A stretch of DNA of 64,000 nucleotides from Erodium maritimum (lineage: Eukaryota > Streptophyta > Magnoliopsida > Geraniales > Geraniaceae), in assembly GCA_963921825.1 (NCBI GenBank), contig OY997589.1:1860001-1924000 (forward strand), given 5' to 3'. The notes beneath the pieces were generated by a model. That model was not told the origin of the DNA and did not search any database. It saw only the letters and a list, made by a program, of their open reading frames with translations. A program made the position numbers and the translations under genes. The stretch's first letter is position 1. Each line of letters begins with the position of its first letter. Shown one piece after another: positions 48,701 to 64,000 of the stretch.

Positions 48701-51581
48701 TGCAACGGACAAGTTGCAAAAAGTGAATACGGGTACTTTTTTGTAATCATCCGTAAAAAGTAGCAAGGCAAAACGTATACCTCGATCCGCTCCTTGTGTA
48801 AATAGAACATAATTAAATCCCTCATGGGCATGTTTGCAAGCTCAAGTTCCTCCTCCGGGGTTTCAAGCAAAGCCCTATCCACTACAAAACAACAAGTTTT
48901 TCCTAATCAAACCATGGATAGTAATAAATCACTAAGATATTCAAAACTTGGGAGTAGCAATACCCTGTCGTCTGGTACGCCGAGTTGAATGAGAGAACTT
49001 TTTGGGAGGTTGATCGGACGCTTGGTCTGTTTCTTTGCTGGCCTTCTTGCGCTTCCTAACTGGTTTCTCACCTTCGGCAACTGGTGTCTCACCTTCAGCA
49101 ACCGGCTTCTTCTTCCTCCCCCTTTTCTTTTTGGGTTTTGTCTCCTCTCTCTGTCCATCATCGTGATCCTCTACTTCAGCCACAGCAGGGTTACCATGAG
49201 CTTCAGCATCATATCCACTAATATCATGAGCTTCCTCATCAGATTCATCTATAAGCTGACGGCCCGCACACTTCCTCAGCTGCCTTGATGACTTTCCATC
49301 CTTTTCTTTTTCACCAACGGTAGAAACCTTTCTTTTTCTAAAACCCTGAGAAAGCCCCAAGCCAGAACCGAGTTAACGTGATGAAGAAAGCATCTCATTC
49401 ACAGTCAACAAACAACTACACTCAGGGAATAATTGCAAAAAGAATAAAAATTCTTTGATAAATACAAAAAAGTGCCATGAACTTGTCTTTTTGTTGCATT
49501 TTGAATAAAAAAATATATATTGATGATTTTACCCTTGGAAATAATATATTAAAATAACAAGTAAAAAACAAAAAAAAATCCAAATTTTCATATCCCTTCA
49601 ATTTCTTACTCTTTATATTTTGGTCAAATTTCTTACTCTTTGTATGGTACAAGGAGGAAGAAATGAAGGGATATGAAATTCAGATATTTTTTGTGTTTTA
49701 CTTATTATTTTTTGAAATTTATATTATAGGGTAAAATCAGTATTTTTATTCAAATTACAACAAAAAGACAAGTTCGGGGTACTTTTTTACAATTATCAAA
49801 GACGAGGGCTTGCACTTATTCCTTTTAAATGTTGTGTCTCCATGGTGTAGTGAATTACCAATTTAGCCAGAGGAATGTCCTCGTTCATCGGGCTATTGTC
49901 TAGTTGAGACGTTTCATCAAGGGCTTGTGGTTCTTCATCTACTGGAAGTTCGGATGCATGAGAATCTGAGTGACCAAAGACATCAAATTCGATATTTGAG
50001 TAAAAAAAATGGACTCGATATCAAGGATGTAGAAACATGTAAAAAAGATGCTCAACAGTAGATTACCTGATGCAAAGACAGATTCGTCCTTGTTACTGGA
50101 GGCATGAAGGCTCGGTGTTCCAGGCACTGCCAATAAGCTACCAAGTAAGTGTGCATGGCGATAAAAAAAGCGGGTTAATTGCGTATGCGTACTATACGTA
50201 TTTGGCTCATAACTATTCTCAACTTTAAACTTTTACATCCGGCTACCTAAACTTTCAAAAAACAAAATGAGGAAAATGCCCTTGACCCTTGTCTCAAAAA
50301 AGATATCTTAACTACAAAAGACATTTCGATTAGATGTAGGAAAAGGTGAGTAGAGGTAAGAAAAGACTCCTTAAAAGATAAAACTATGAAAAAGACAAAA
50401 TAAGGGTACTTTAGTAGATTAGAAAGAAACAACAGGCATTTTTGTCCCTTTATAGGCAAAAAAGAGATATCCGCAGTTTTTTTTGAAAATTTAGGTAGCT
50501 GGATGTAAAAGTTTAAAGTTGGGAATAGTTATGCACAAAAGACGTATGGCACGCAATAGCAATCTATAATCAGCTATAGAAAAAGACTTTCTATGTAATA
50601 ACACAGGTTTCAAAACTCACCCATTCCACCTGAAGGTTGAATAATGACATCTTCGAGACCCTCCAACTCAGAAAAAATGTCTGCATTCTGAAACTCACAA
50701 CACTCGATATCACACAATGCAAAACACAGAATCCATGGAAGAGATATATTTATTTTTCTCACCTCACCGACCGAACATGCAACACTATCAGAAGCAACCG
50801 ATGCAGACAAATCCTTCCCTGACTTGGGATTGACTTTGGGTTGAAACTTGCCACTAGCACGAGCTGGGGAAAAATTAACACGTCACAACTAAATAGAAAG
50901 TCCACAAAGCCCAACAAAATGAATAATTTCAATTGTGAAGGAGAGCAATGCATACCGTTCTTTGAGACAGGTTCGGGAAGTATATCATCAAAAGGGTCTA
51001 AATCATAATCCATAGACTCTACCTAAACAAAACATACATAAATCATGATACATTTTAAGCTAAAAGAACATATAAATGACAAATTAGTACTATATCATTT
51101 ACATCTTTACCTGTCCCGCTGATTCCAGAATGCTAGAACTTTCAACACTGATTGACTTGCTAATTGGCACCTCTCTCACCACATCGACTTCAGATGATGA
51201 ATCGAATAATTCCAAGGTTCCGGTATCATCAGAAAACGAAACTTTCTTGTGCTTCGCTCGCTCATTGGTCTCAGAAATCTCCAATGCATCTGTAGAACCA
51301 ACCTGATTTCTCAACTTATCATCCACAACATCAACAGGCTGATCAATTTGTGATGTTTCCTGGGAAGAAGAGGGTACTAATGCAGGCACCTTCGGAGCAG
51401 ATGCTATCTTCTTAGGCCGTGGTTTGATCTTGGGCTGGAACTTGCCACCACCCTTTGCTGCAAGAACAAGTTAATTATAAATTTGCAATTTAATACCTAA
51501 ATATGAAGTAACTAAGAAAGATGACATACCATTTGCAGCAGCAGGCTCAAGAAACAGATCATCATCAAGGAGATCATCCAT
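45730..51581 (-). CDS. BDP1: TFIIIB subunit B''/BDP1-like protein, 14 coding exons
   Basis: Component of the Pol III initiation factor TFIIIB. Exons: 51581-51530, 51457-51111, 51022-50956, 50863-50763, 50687-50621, 50126-50067, 49965-49859, 49345-48964, 48881-48781, 48276-48236, 47680-47491, 47193-47049, 46881-46745 and 45855-45730. This gives 1923 nt and 640 aa, in phase throughout. The N-terminus MDDLLDDDLFLEPAAAN is acidic. The GGKFQPK motif occurs early and again as SGKFQPK. A Lys-rich block (KKKRGRKKK) lies in the middle. A SANT/Myb domain (about 491-555) spans KWSKQDDELFYKGVRQFGID and FPDRTRRQIKLKLKKEERQH, the B'' signature. The tail is acidic. It could assist tRNA-gene transcription, including the tRNA upstream. 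The start ATG is inferred. Confidence 0.92.
46035..46313. mobile_element. Family A MITE, BDP1 last intron
   Basis: It begins GGGAATAATTGCAAAAAC and ends 'tttccagttacccct'. The internal words 'gtgcatacataagggttcca' and 'aaggttcaccgct' are family A. Confidence 0.8.
46369..46605. mobile_element. Family E MITE, BDP1 last intron
   Basis: The left end AGGGTTAATCGCTAAAAATT and the right end 'ttttagcaattaaccct' are inverted. 'acattatgtagttttttcgc' and 'tgtccacacttataaacta' pair across the middle. A relative is at 60892-61131. Confidence 0.8.
46702..46728. repeat. (TA)n microsatellite
   Basis: An uninterrupted TA run of about 27 nt, directly downstream of the penultimate BDP1 exon in transcription order. 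Confidence 0.85.
47795..48099. mobile_element. Family B foldback MITE, BDP1 intron
   Basis: Long symmetric arms: 'tcttaattttcttcctcttt' pairs with 'aaaggaagaaaattaaggga', then 'tccataatgttcacc' with 'gatgaaaattatgga'. The ends are 'tttgtttcaaaatgacaatt' and 'ttttttgcaattatc'. A good example of the foldback. Confidence 0.8.
48380..48753. mobile_element. Family B foldback MITE, BDP1 intron
   Basis: It starts 'gggaatagttgcaaaaaagt' with 'accctgatgtattcac' and ends in the inverted 'gggtacttttttgtaatcat'. The middle has 'cttttaattttcttcctctt' against 'aagagtaagaaatttaaggg'. Nearly full length. Confidence 0.85.
49423..49822. mobile_element. Family B foldback MITE, BDP1 intron
   Basis: It starts 'agggaataattgcaaaaaga', with arms 'tcatatcccttcaatttctt' against 'aagaaatgaagggatatgaa', and ends 'tttttacaattatcaaagac'. 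The outer right terminus is lost. Confidence 0.8.
50172..50573. mobile_element. Family C MITE, BDP1 intron
   Basis: 'gggttaattgcgtatgcgta' to 'acgcaatagcaatctataat', with 'cataactattctcaacttta' near the left and 'ttaaagttgggaatagttat' near the right as long inverted arms. Confidence 0.85.
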
Positions 51582-52870
51582 TTCAACACCCAGAGAGTTT
51601 GTCTACCATAAAAAATGGATATCCAGCTTCAAATTCAATATCTCGTACCCATAAAAAAATGAAAGCCAACCCAAAAAAATGGCCTGAACCTGTAAGAAAG
51701 AAAACAACAACAAGGATAAAAAAAATTCACTAGCAATACAAGCAAATTGGAACCGAATTCAATCACTAGAATGTCTATGATGCCCCAAATTCGTTCTATA
51801 CTAACAATGACGAGGAAGCAAATCCAATTCATCGATTCGGATCAGTAACCGATATGTAATGCCCAACTTCCTACTGTCCCGTATTAGTAGAATCAACAAG
51901 ACTCAAATCAAACATAAATTGAATTGCAGGTGTCTGTTATGTCTATACAAAGCCATGAAACACAACACAAGTTCATATTGTCTGTTACATGAATTGCTTA
52001 TATAGTAAGTATCAATGGAGAAACTCAACATAACACAAGATTAGGAAGAAAGAAAAAAACGATCTTTAAAAACGTGAACTAATTGCAGAGGCAATCAATC
52101 AAAAAACCATCAAAACCCCATAACACAGCAGACCCAAAAACACTACTTGGCATCGAACACCAATCATCCTAACCTCATAGCTAGAAGATAGGCAACGGGC
52201 ACAAAACCATGAAAGGAACACAACACGAATTCATTTTGTCTGCTTATAGTAAGTATCAAAATAACTGAGAAACACAACATAACACAATATTAGGAAGAAG
52301 AAAAAAAATGATCATTTTGTCTGCTTATAGTAAGTATCAAAAGAACTGAGAAACACAACATAACACAATATTAGGAAGAAGAAGAAGAAAAAAATGATCT
52401 TTAAAAACGTGTACTAATTGCAGAGGCAACCAATCAAAAAACCATCAGAAACCCATAACTCAGCAGACCCAAAAACATTACTTGGCATCGAACACCAATC
52501 ATCATAACCTCAGAGCTAGAAATAAGCAACGGGCACAAAACCACAAAACCTCCATAACCGAGCCCTAATGAAAACTTCGAAGAACCCACAAAAAAACCAC
52601 CACATTTCGGAGAAACTAAACCATTGATTGCAGAACAGCACACCAGAAACACATGGATTGATACAAAAAAGAGGAAATTTTCCAGCTTCAAGTTGAATCA
52701 GCTGTAGTTGATTTCTAGGTTTTCAATAAAGAGGGATTAATCCTCCATGAACAAAACCCAGATACCGATATGAAGAGCAAGGGATCGAAGGATTTACCTC
52801 TGTAACAATGGAGGCAGGACCATTGGGGTTTTAGGGTTTAGGTTGGAGCTGTGAGTTAAGAACAAAAATA
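51582..52870 (-). promoter_or_regulatory. BDP1 5' leader intron and upstream region
   Basis: An acceptor TTTATGGTAG lies just before the first coding exon. A donor GAG/GTAAATCC lies near 52797, so the leader is split by an intron of about 1.2 kb. That intron holds a 337-bp duplication (52066-52215 and 52403-52550, sharing 'ttgcagaggcaatcaatcaa' and 'cttggcatcgaacaccaatc'). It also holds an 81-bp repeat ('ttgtctgcttatagtaagta' near 52236 and 52317). Transcript ends are not visible. Confidence 0.6.
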
Positions 52871-53869
52871 TGAAGCTTCAATGTCTCGTTTCAGGTTCGG
52901 GCTCTAGCGGTTACGTTCGTGGACATGAGAATCGGAGCCCACCACAAACCCGGTTTCGATTCCCGCGGCGACTCAGCCATTAATGACCGAAATTCACTAT
53001 AAATGTAAAAAATATAATTTTTTTACACACAAAAGGAATTGTTTTTTGTTGGTAAAATTAGACAATCAAAATATAAATTTAATGTTTAACGGTGGCGAAT
53101 CGGTTTTTGATATCATTTGTCTAGACAATCGACGACTATTGAGCAAAAGGATAGACGGTTATCTCGTTGATGATGGTTTTGTCTAGGGGTGGGCAAAAAG
53201 AATGCAACCATTAAAACCGACCTGAACCACTATCAGAGAATTCGGAACCAGATTTTTCGATAAAATTACCGGTGGTGTAAGTGTCCAACCGGATACATAA
53301 TGGCTAGGTACCGGTTCTTCAAATGCTAAACTGGAGAAAAAAACACTTGACCAGTATTGTGTATGACTTTACACGTGGTATCATGTGAACCACAGACCTC
53401 ATCGAGATAAAGGGTTCGAACTAATGCTTAGTCATTTGATTTATGTTATTGTGTATACGATAAAAATTTGTATGGCGAATTAAAAAAGGCAAATCAAATT
53501 AGTATGGATCCAACCGGCTAATCTGTGGGACGTTTGAGGATTTGGAGGTGAATCAGAGCTAATCGCCGACCTTGGACTAATCGGATTGCAAATGTTCTTA
53601 CAAGTTTAAACAGCTTTCGTTTTCGAAACTAATATGAGTAAGATAAACAGGAACTACTTAATCATAAACTTAACGGGTCAATATACTACAGAGAAATCGA
53701 TCCAAAGACCCTCTTACAGAAAACTACCAATACATTGAAGTACTTATTACACAAGATGATCTGGTGGATCAACCTTAACACATCTCTACACCTGCTTTTA
53801 CATAGTACATTAAACCTCTTGCGTTTCGATCAATTCAAACCTAGTACGGACACAAGATCATGGACGCGA
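52871..53869. other. Spacer between BDP1 promoter and kinase 3' end
   Basis: No gene is recognised. Near 53185, 'ctaggggtgggcaaaaagaa' resembles a hAT left end, without a visible partner. Sequence near 53870 is likely kinase 3' UTR. Confidence 0.4.
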
Positions 53870-58281
<4,412 letters not shown>

Positions 58282-59120
58282 TGAAACAAGCCCTCCAACT
58301 CAAATTAGTGAGGCTTGCCAAAACCAATCATGTACCTGCTTGAAATCATTCACAACATCATCTAAGAAACTGTGATATGGATTGAAATCATGAAGCTTTT
58401 GCTTACAATAACAAAAATGACATGATCACATAGAAAATTGCAGGGCTTCCTGAAATCATGAAGCTTTTGCTTACAATAACAACAAAAAAAACATACCCAT
58501 AAATCTAAAAGGATTAATTACCTTTTGTACCCCTTTTGAATTGGTGACACGCCTTTGGTACCCTAAAGTTTTATACAATTCAATAAGAGTCTTGACGTTT
58601 TGGTAACACACCTTCACGAATTGGTCACAGATCATTTAATACCCCTTACGCATTTGTAAACGAACAATTACATGCCTATGAATTGGTCACAAATCATCAA
58701 AAAGGCGCAAAGTTGACCAAAATTTTGTCCAGTGTTTTACCAATACATAAGGAAAGGGTACTAAAGGTAATTAAGCCAACCTAAAATGAACCCAGAATTG
58801 AGTTTATTTTTTCATGTGCATTCCAATCCATGGCTGATGATATAAGCAAACCCAGATCAAGATTCTCCCGAGAAAAAGGAAACCCATCAAGAGAAAATCA
58901 AAATCACAGCAAAATCCACCCCAAATAGATGCCAAACAAAACTGAGCTATAAACAGAACGACCCAGAGATCTAAACCCAGAAAGATCCGAAACGGCAATA
59001 ACCAGATCAATACACAAAAACCCATTAACGAAATCAACAAAATCTAGCAAAAAGAGGTGAAATTTGAGATACCTGAAGCTCTGGATTCAGAGAGCTTTCT
59101 GGGTCCTGTGGATGATTCAG
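58282..59120 (-). promoter_or_regulatory. Kinase 5' leader with uORF and leader intron
   Basis: A leader exon starts at an acceptor CAAGCAG near 58336. Its first ATG (58331-58329) opens an 8-codon uORF, MIGFGKPH, with stop at 58305-58307, about 24 nt before the main ATG. The upstream leader exon has a donor CAG/GTATCTC near 59073. Family D element 58508-58778 lies in this leader intron. Confidence 0.55.
58508..58778. mobile_element. Family D MITE, kinase leader intron
   Basis: Left terminus AGGATTAATTACCTTTTGTA; right 'gggtactaaaggtaattaag' is roughly inverted. Inside are 'ggtcacagatcatttaatac' and 'gttgaccaaaattttgtcca'. Confidence 0.8.
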
Positions 59121-59299
59121 AGAGGAGAGAAGAGAAAGGAGAGAGATGGGTGATGATGACTATAGGCACATCCTGGGTTTCTGTGAGGAGAAGAGAGAAG
59201 AGACTAGTGGTGTATTGTATAGCCGCGCACAACACAAGCTCGTATTTAATTAAGTTAAAAATCATAGATTTATTGTAGTAAATGATAAACAAAATCAAT

Positions 59300-59532
59300 T
59301 GATGAATTATAATATTGTTTGGTCAACAATCCACTTTGACACGATTGGTTTCATTCGCTCATGTGCCATGAGAAGAGGATGAAGATGCATTTTGTGGTTT
59401 TGGTCGTGTTTTGTAACAACAAAACAGTAGCATCGATCGTGTCGGAACATTTTTAGTTACGGGGCGAATATGATTTTTCACGTTATGATACTTCGAAAGA
59501 TGTTTTTATACCACAAATAGAAGTTGTAGTTA
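59300..59532. other. Spacer upstream of kinase gene
   Basis: No gene is recognised. It is mixed sequence ahead of the nested MITEs. Confidence 0.4.
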
Positions 59533-59988
59533 AATATCAAAACTTATTTTTAAGTAATGGTGATGAACAATATACTACCCAACGTTTCAAAACGATGAAT
59601 GCACTACCTTAAGTATTGATCACGCGATTCTGTCAGTAAAAATGTATAAAATATTTCATTTTGTTAGTCATATAACCTCATGTGTCATTTAATGGATGGT
59701 AAAATGACAAATTTGTCCTTCAATTATTGGGTTAATATCATAAAGCACCACACAAGTATATACGTTTTTCAAAAAACACACTAAGCTATGAGTTTTTCAT
59801 ATGGCACACCTATGTACCAACAAATTATCAAAGTTTGTTCATACATATGTGTGCCACATGAAAAAATCGTTGATACATAGGTGTGTCACATGAAAAAAAT
59901 CATAACTTAGTGTGTTATTTGAAAAACGTGTATACTTGTGTGGTGCTTTATGATATTAACCCCCAATTATTTGATCTCTATACATTTT
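59533..59988. mobile_element. Family G element arm with a nested family H MITE
   Basis: 59533-59728 matches the left arm of the family G foldback at 59989-60408 ('actacccaacgtttcaaaac', 'atgcactaccttaagtattg', 'gtcatataacctcatgtgtc'). It is interrupted by H at 59729-59963, whose ends are GGGTTAATATCATAAAGC and its inverse. H is flanked by perfect CAATTATT copies (59721-59728 and 59964-59971). Confidence 0.85.
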
Positions 59989-60408
59989 AGGGTTAAATAT
60001 TGAAACTTACTCTTAAGTATAGGTCACAAACACTACACTATCCAACGTTTTAAAATGACAAATGCACTACCTTAAGTATCGGGCATGCGATTTTGTTAGT
60101 AAAAATGGACGGAATATTCCATTCTATTAGTCATATGACCTCAAGTGTCATATAATGGATGGTAAAATGATATTTTTCCCCTTAAGTATTTGACCTTTAT
60201 ACAATTTTTAAGGAACAATAATGCGGATACAATTGTAATGTTCCTTATAAAATGTATAGAGGTCATATGATTAACGGAATTGAATATTTCATCTATTTTT
60301 ATCAATAAAATCGCGTGACCAACGCTTAAGATAGTGCATTTGTCATTTTGAAATGTTAAGTACTGTGGTGTTCGTGACCAATAGTTAAGCATAAATTTCG
60401 ATTTTTAA
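59989..60408. mobile_element. Family G foldback MITE
   Basis: The arms are inverted across almost the whole length: 'aaatgacaaatgcactacct' pairs with 'agatagtgcatttgtcattt', and 'tagtcatatgacctc' with 'gaggtcatatgatta'. The spacer is about 60 bp ('aacaataatgcggatac'). Confidence 0.8.
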
Positions 60409-60891
60409 TCCTACATTTTATAATGAACAATAACAAAAGTGCAATAAGATAAGGACTTGGGAATATCCTACACTTTTAATCCTAAATATTATTAAGTCTA
60501 TTTATTTGATCTTTAAATGGTGGGAAAATTCAATAAAAGAGGCATTAAGTCATTATGAACATGACTTAATGAGATAAGGACTTGGGAATATCCCAACCAA
60601 CAACACCTTCCCACACCTAATTTTTTCATTTCACTCTCTTCATAATTTGCATATCAACCTTGAAAATGAAGCCCAAGCTTTTTGATTATTCACAGTCAAT
60701 GATGTACAAAATCATGATGTTAATTAATTAATTAATTTTCCTCTTCTCCAAACATCATTAATCATTTCATCATCATTGTGTTTACATGTACACACACTGT
60801 ATGTATCTATACAAATAATATTTTTGTATTATTTATAACATATGGAATTAGAGGCATATGTGTACCTAGGTATAATATTATAATTTAATTA
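60409..60891. other. Spacer with a short direct repeat
   Basis: 'gataaggacttgggaatatc' occurs near 60449 and 60574, about 125 bp apart. No gene is recognised. Confidence 0.5.
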
Positions 60892-61131
60892 AGGGTTAAT
60901 AGCTAAAAATTATATCATGTATTGTTTATTTACGAAAAAATATATTATGTATTATCCATGTGTGAATAATAACATTATGTTTTATTTATGTTCCTAATTT
61001 TAACGAAATATTTCAATAATATAAGCAAACGCCCGTGATTAAAAGATAGTGTAGTTTAAAAACACAGACAATATATAATATAGTTTTTCAAATAAAGATA
61101 ATATATAATATAGTTTTTAGCCATTGATCCT
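60892..61131. mobile_element. Family E MITE
   Basis: AGGGTTAATAGCTAAAAATT at the left and 'tttttagccattgatcct' at the right are inverted. They are flanked by TTTAATTA on both sides (8 bp, allowing one base of terminus shift). Confidence 0.75.
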
Positions 61132-63006
61132 TTAATTAATGAGTTTCAAGACTAATGACACGGGCTTAAGCCCATTGAACTAAATATCATAGTAATATTT
61201 TTCACGTGATTTAAATCATGATCGTCCGTCTTAACTAGGAGTGATCACATAATTATCCGAACTAGAGTATCGGCCTGGATTAACCGACACTGTCGGTCGA
61301 AGGACCACCGACTACCAGAACAATGTAATGTTGAATTGCTATGTCATCGACGATGAACAGTCCGATGACCATTAAACGGTGGCAAAGAATACCGGTAAAA
61401 TTGGATAATTGGGTCGATATTAATTATTGGGCTCGGGATTTTGGGCCTATGTTTGTTGACTGATGAGGTCCCAAACACATGATAAATTTTGAAGAAGTCT
61501 AACTCATTTATGTCATTGTGACTCAATAGAGCACTAAAATGTAGATTTCAGTTTTGGGCTTTCAAGTTCCGACCCAATCATAGGCCCAAAGTAATAATTT
61601 CACAGAAGACATTTGGGCTTTTTGGCCCAAACTAATGGCCCAACACAAATCAGCCTTCAATCGTTTCAAAAAGTGGTTAAATCAAGTCGTTGAGTTGACT
61701 CGGTTTACACTGTACTCATGGGCTTAGACTGACAAATACGACGCCGTTTAACCTCCATGCCTTCGTCTAGACTCTGCAACCTCTCCTCTCTCCCTCTCCA
61801 ATCTTTCGAAAACCAAATCTGCAGCTTCTTCGATTCCTCTGTCAATTTTCCGAAACCATGACGAGTCCGTCACCGTCGAATCGATCCTCCGATCCGAACT
61901 ATTCAATCAAAACCTCACATTTATAGCCTCAAACCTCCGTTTCCGAGCCAGTTTTCGAGATCACCATCGAGTGCTTCCTCGTCCTCTCACTCTCCCTCTT
62001 CTGGGGTTCGTCGATTACATCAGATTCTGGTGATTTGATTCGGAAAAACATTTGTTTTTTTTGTATCGTATATTAATTGAGATTTTCAGCTGATTCGTTT
62101 GTTTCTATGGCATCGGTTTCAGATTCAGAGGCTTCCATTTGTGCCCATTTGAGGTTTCGTGTAGCAGGCTTGAGCTCATTATCGAGGTGGGTATCGGAGA
62201 TATCTATGATAAAAATCGAATTCATTAGGGTGTTTATGAATTTTTTGTTTTGGGATTAAAATGTTGGGATTGGATTGTTTTATAGACCTTGTTGCTTGTC
62301 AGGCTCTAACTGTAAGATTTGTTTGTTTATTTTTCCTGATGTAGATTCTGATGTAGAAGTTTTTTTTTGATAATTAGCGTGGGATTAATGACTTGTTCTA
62401 TAGGTATTGATAGATTGTTAATAGTATTTAACCTTTCATTTTGCTGGTAAGAAGGGCATGTGCTTGGGATTCGATCATTGATCACTGCAGTCTGCAGTAG
62501 TTTTGCGTTTCTTAAGGACTTGTTCTAAACTGGAGCCTAAATACCTTAAGACCTTCTTAATTACACATTAATTCTCATTGAAATGATGCATCTTATCCAT
62601 CAGAATCGCCCTTCAATCCTCATATTGTGTGGCATTATATGTGTAGAGATTAGTTATAGGGAAGATGTAATGCTGCAAGAGGTGTAGACGTTCTTGCTCA
62701 CTTGTATTTTTTGAGCTCAAAACTTTAAAATGCATGAAATTCCATTTTTCATAATCGATAACTGCAGAAAAGTACCCCGAGGTATTCACTATTTGCAACT
62801 TTAAAAATTAATTTTCCCAGGGTAAATTTGTCATTTTGAAATAAATTTATACAAAATGCAAAAACTGAATAACTCTGGGTACTTTTTTATTTGCAATTAT
62901 CCCTTTTTATAATTTTGCTTCTTATATTTTCATCTCTTGTTTTGTTCATTGTAGATAAATATATTTTAAAAAATAAACTTTTCTTTTCCAGGCCGCCCTT
63001 GCAACA
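61132..63006 (+). promoter_or_regulatory. SPT16 upstream region, 5' UTR and leader intron
   Basis: No protein gene is recognised. C/T-rich leader sequence lies around 61755-62000. An acceptor 'tcttttccag' near 62992 precedes 'gccgcccttgcaac' and the ATG, so the leader is split. A possible donor is GAG/GTGGGT near 62188. The intron contains a short family B relic at 62757-62906 ('aaagtaccccgaggtattca' to 'tttatttgcaattatccct'). Transcription start is not visible. Confidence 0.5.
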
Positions 63007-64000
63007 ATGGCTGATCGGAATGGCAGTGCCAAGCCAGCAAATGGCAAGCCTTCAGGCAGCACCAGTCCGTACACTATGAACATAGAAAACTTCAGCAAGC
63101 GATTAAAAATGTTATATTCACATTGGAACGAGCATAGCAATGACCTATGGGGAGGATCGAGTGCCCTTGCTATAGCAACACCGCCTCCCTCTGAGGATCT
63201 CCGGTACCTCAAGTCCTCAGCTCTCAACATTTGGTTGCTTGGATATGAGTTCCCCGAAACAATCATGGTCTTCACAAAGAAACAGATCCACCTTCTCTGT
63301 AGCCAGAAAAAAGCATCATTGCTCGATGTGGTAAAAAAACCAGCCAAAGAGGTTATCAATGTTGAAGTTGTGATGCACGTGAAAGCAAAGAACAATGATG
63401 GCACTGGATTGATGGATGATGTGTTTCATGCCATTCGATCTCAATCTAACGGTCATGACACTGACACACCTTCAGTTGGGTACATAGCAAGAGAAGCTCC
63501 TGAAGGGAAGTTATTGGAGGCTTGGGTTGAGAAGCTCAAGAGCACCGAGTTTGAGCTCTGTGATGTCACAAACGGGTTCTCAGATTTGTTCTCTGTCAAG
63601 GATGAGAATGAGATAACGAATGTGAAGAAGGCCGCGTTCTTGACTTCTTCGGTGATGAAGCAATTCGTGGTTCCTAAACTTGAGAAGGTCATCGATGAGG
63701 AGAAGAAGATTTCTCATTCTTCTTTGATGGATGAGACAGAAAAGGCGATCTTGGAACCTTCTAGGATAAAGGTGAAGCTGAAAGCCGAGAATGTTGATAT
63801 TTGTTACCCTCCAATCTTTCAAAGTGGAGGTGAGTTTGATCTCAAGCCAAGCGCTTCGAGCAACGATGAGTTTCTTTACTATGATTCGACTAGTGTGATC
63901 ATTTGTGCTGTTGGGTCAAGATACAATAGCTACTGCTCGAATGTTGCAAGAACATTTTTGATTGATGCTAATGCTATGCAAAGCAAGGCTTATGAAGTTC
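63007..64000 (+). CDS. SPT16: FACT complex subunit SPT16, N-terminal part (truncated by window)
   Basis: Histone chaperone that opens nucleosomes for transcription and replication, working with SSRP1. About 331 codons are visible in one uninterrupted exon, then the window ends. The start MADRNGSAKPANGKPSGSTS is followed by YTMNIENFSKRLKMLYSHWN and WGGSSALAIATPPPSEDLRY. These are typical of the SPT16 N-terminal, catalytically dead aminopeptidase-like (pita-bread) domain. Later GFSDLFSVKDENEITNVKKA and YYDSTSVIICAVGSRYNSYC, with SNVARTF, confirm the family. A full protein is about 1050 aa, so the rest, including the PH-like and acidic C-terminal parts, is outside. Plant SPT16 genes are often intron-poor, which fits. 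Confidence 0.96.
   Translation, partial: MADRNGSAKPANGKPSGSTSPYTMNIENFSKRLKMLYSHWNEHSNDLWGGSSALAIATPPPSEDLRYLKSSALNIWLLGYEFPETIMVFTKKQIHLLCSQKKASLLDVVKKPAKEVINVEVVMHVKAKNNDGTGLMDDVFHAIRSQSNGHDTDTPSVGYIAREAPEGKLLEAWVEKLKSTEFELCDVTNGFSDLFSVKDENEITNVKKAAFLTSSVMKQFVVPKLEKVIDEEKKISHSSLMDETEKAILEPSRIKVKLKAENVDICYPPIFQSGGEFDLKPSASSNDEFLYYDSTSVIICAVGSRYNSYCSNVARTFLIDANAMQSKAYEV

Noticed and set aside
53185-53500. Second hAT-like left end 'ctaggggtgggcaaa'
   Set aside because: Same reason: no partner end and no coding remnant.

Overview
This is a stretch of plant nuclear genome, most likely from a eudicot. It is AT-rich and gene-sparse, and every protein gene is recognisable as a flowering-plant family. 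Most are split by GT-AG introns with AT-rich interiors. I joined exons by hand at GT/AG sites and required an open frame throughout. Every joined model comes out a multiple of three and near its family's usual length. The species cannot be named from the sequence.

Layout: TRAPPC4, a trafficking-complex subunit (-, 16-2802); tRNA-Ile(AAU) (+, 2976-3049); a PIF/Harbinger DNA transposon with a transposase (-, 3560-4907); an ARF1-type small GTPase (-, 5312-8156); a WAT1/UMAMIT-type transporter (-, 10049-12936); a LINE ORF1 relic (+, about 14590-15665); a GDSL esterase/lipase (+, 17433-20486); an intronless NIMIN-type NPR1-interacting protein (-, 24033-24458); pyroglutamyl-peptidase I (+, 31083-33342); a polygalacturonase (-, 35384-39765); the TFIIIB subunit BDP1/B'' (-, 45730-51581); a SHAGGY/GSK3-like kinase (-, 53870-58281); and the start of the histone chaperone SPT16 (+, 63007 to the window edge). 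The genes are mostly unrelated housekeeping functions (vesicle traffic, Pol III transcription, chromatin, kinase signalling) plus secreted cell-wall or lipid enzymes and a defence regulator. There is no operon logic.

The rest is a dense layer of short non-autonomous transposable elements, many sitting inside introns. By eye I separate at least nine families, labelled A-I. They are defined by terminal inverted repeats, internal foldback symmetry, or repetition between distant loci. A and B share the terminus GGGATAATTGCAAAAA, so one transposase may have mobilised both. B, G and I are foldback elements over most of their length. Several have clear target-site duplications, and some are nested. 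Also present are tRNA-derived SINE heads, LINE fragments, two Tourist-like MITEs, and intronic tandem duplications, including a duplicated piece of a polygalacturonase exon.

No CRISPR array, rRNA, organellar insertion, viral gene or gene cluster was seen. The most unusual items are the SINE-MITE chimera with a 17-bp target duplication inside TRAPPC4, the MITE insertion inside a 184-bp tandem repeat in the ARF gene, the 21-bp perfect hairpins in a polygalacturonase intron, and the two-terminus A/B MITE system.
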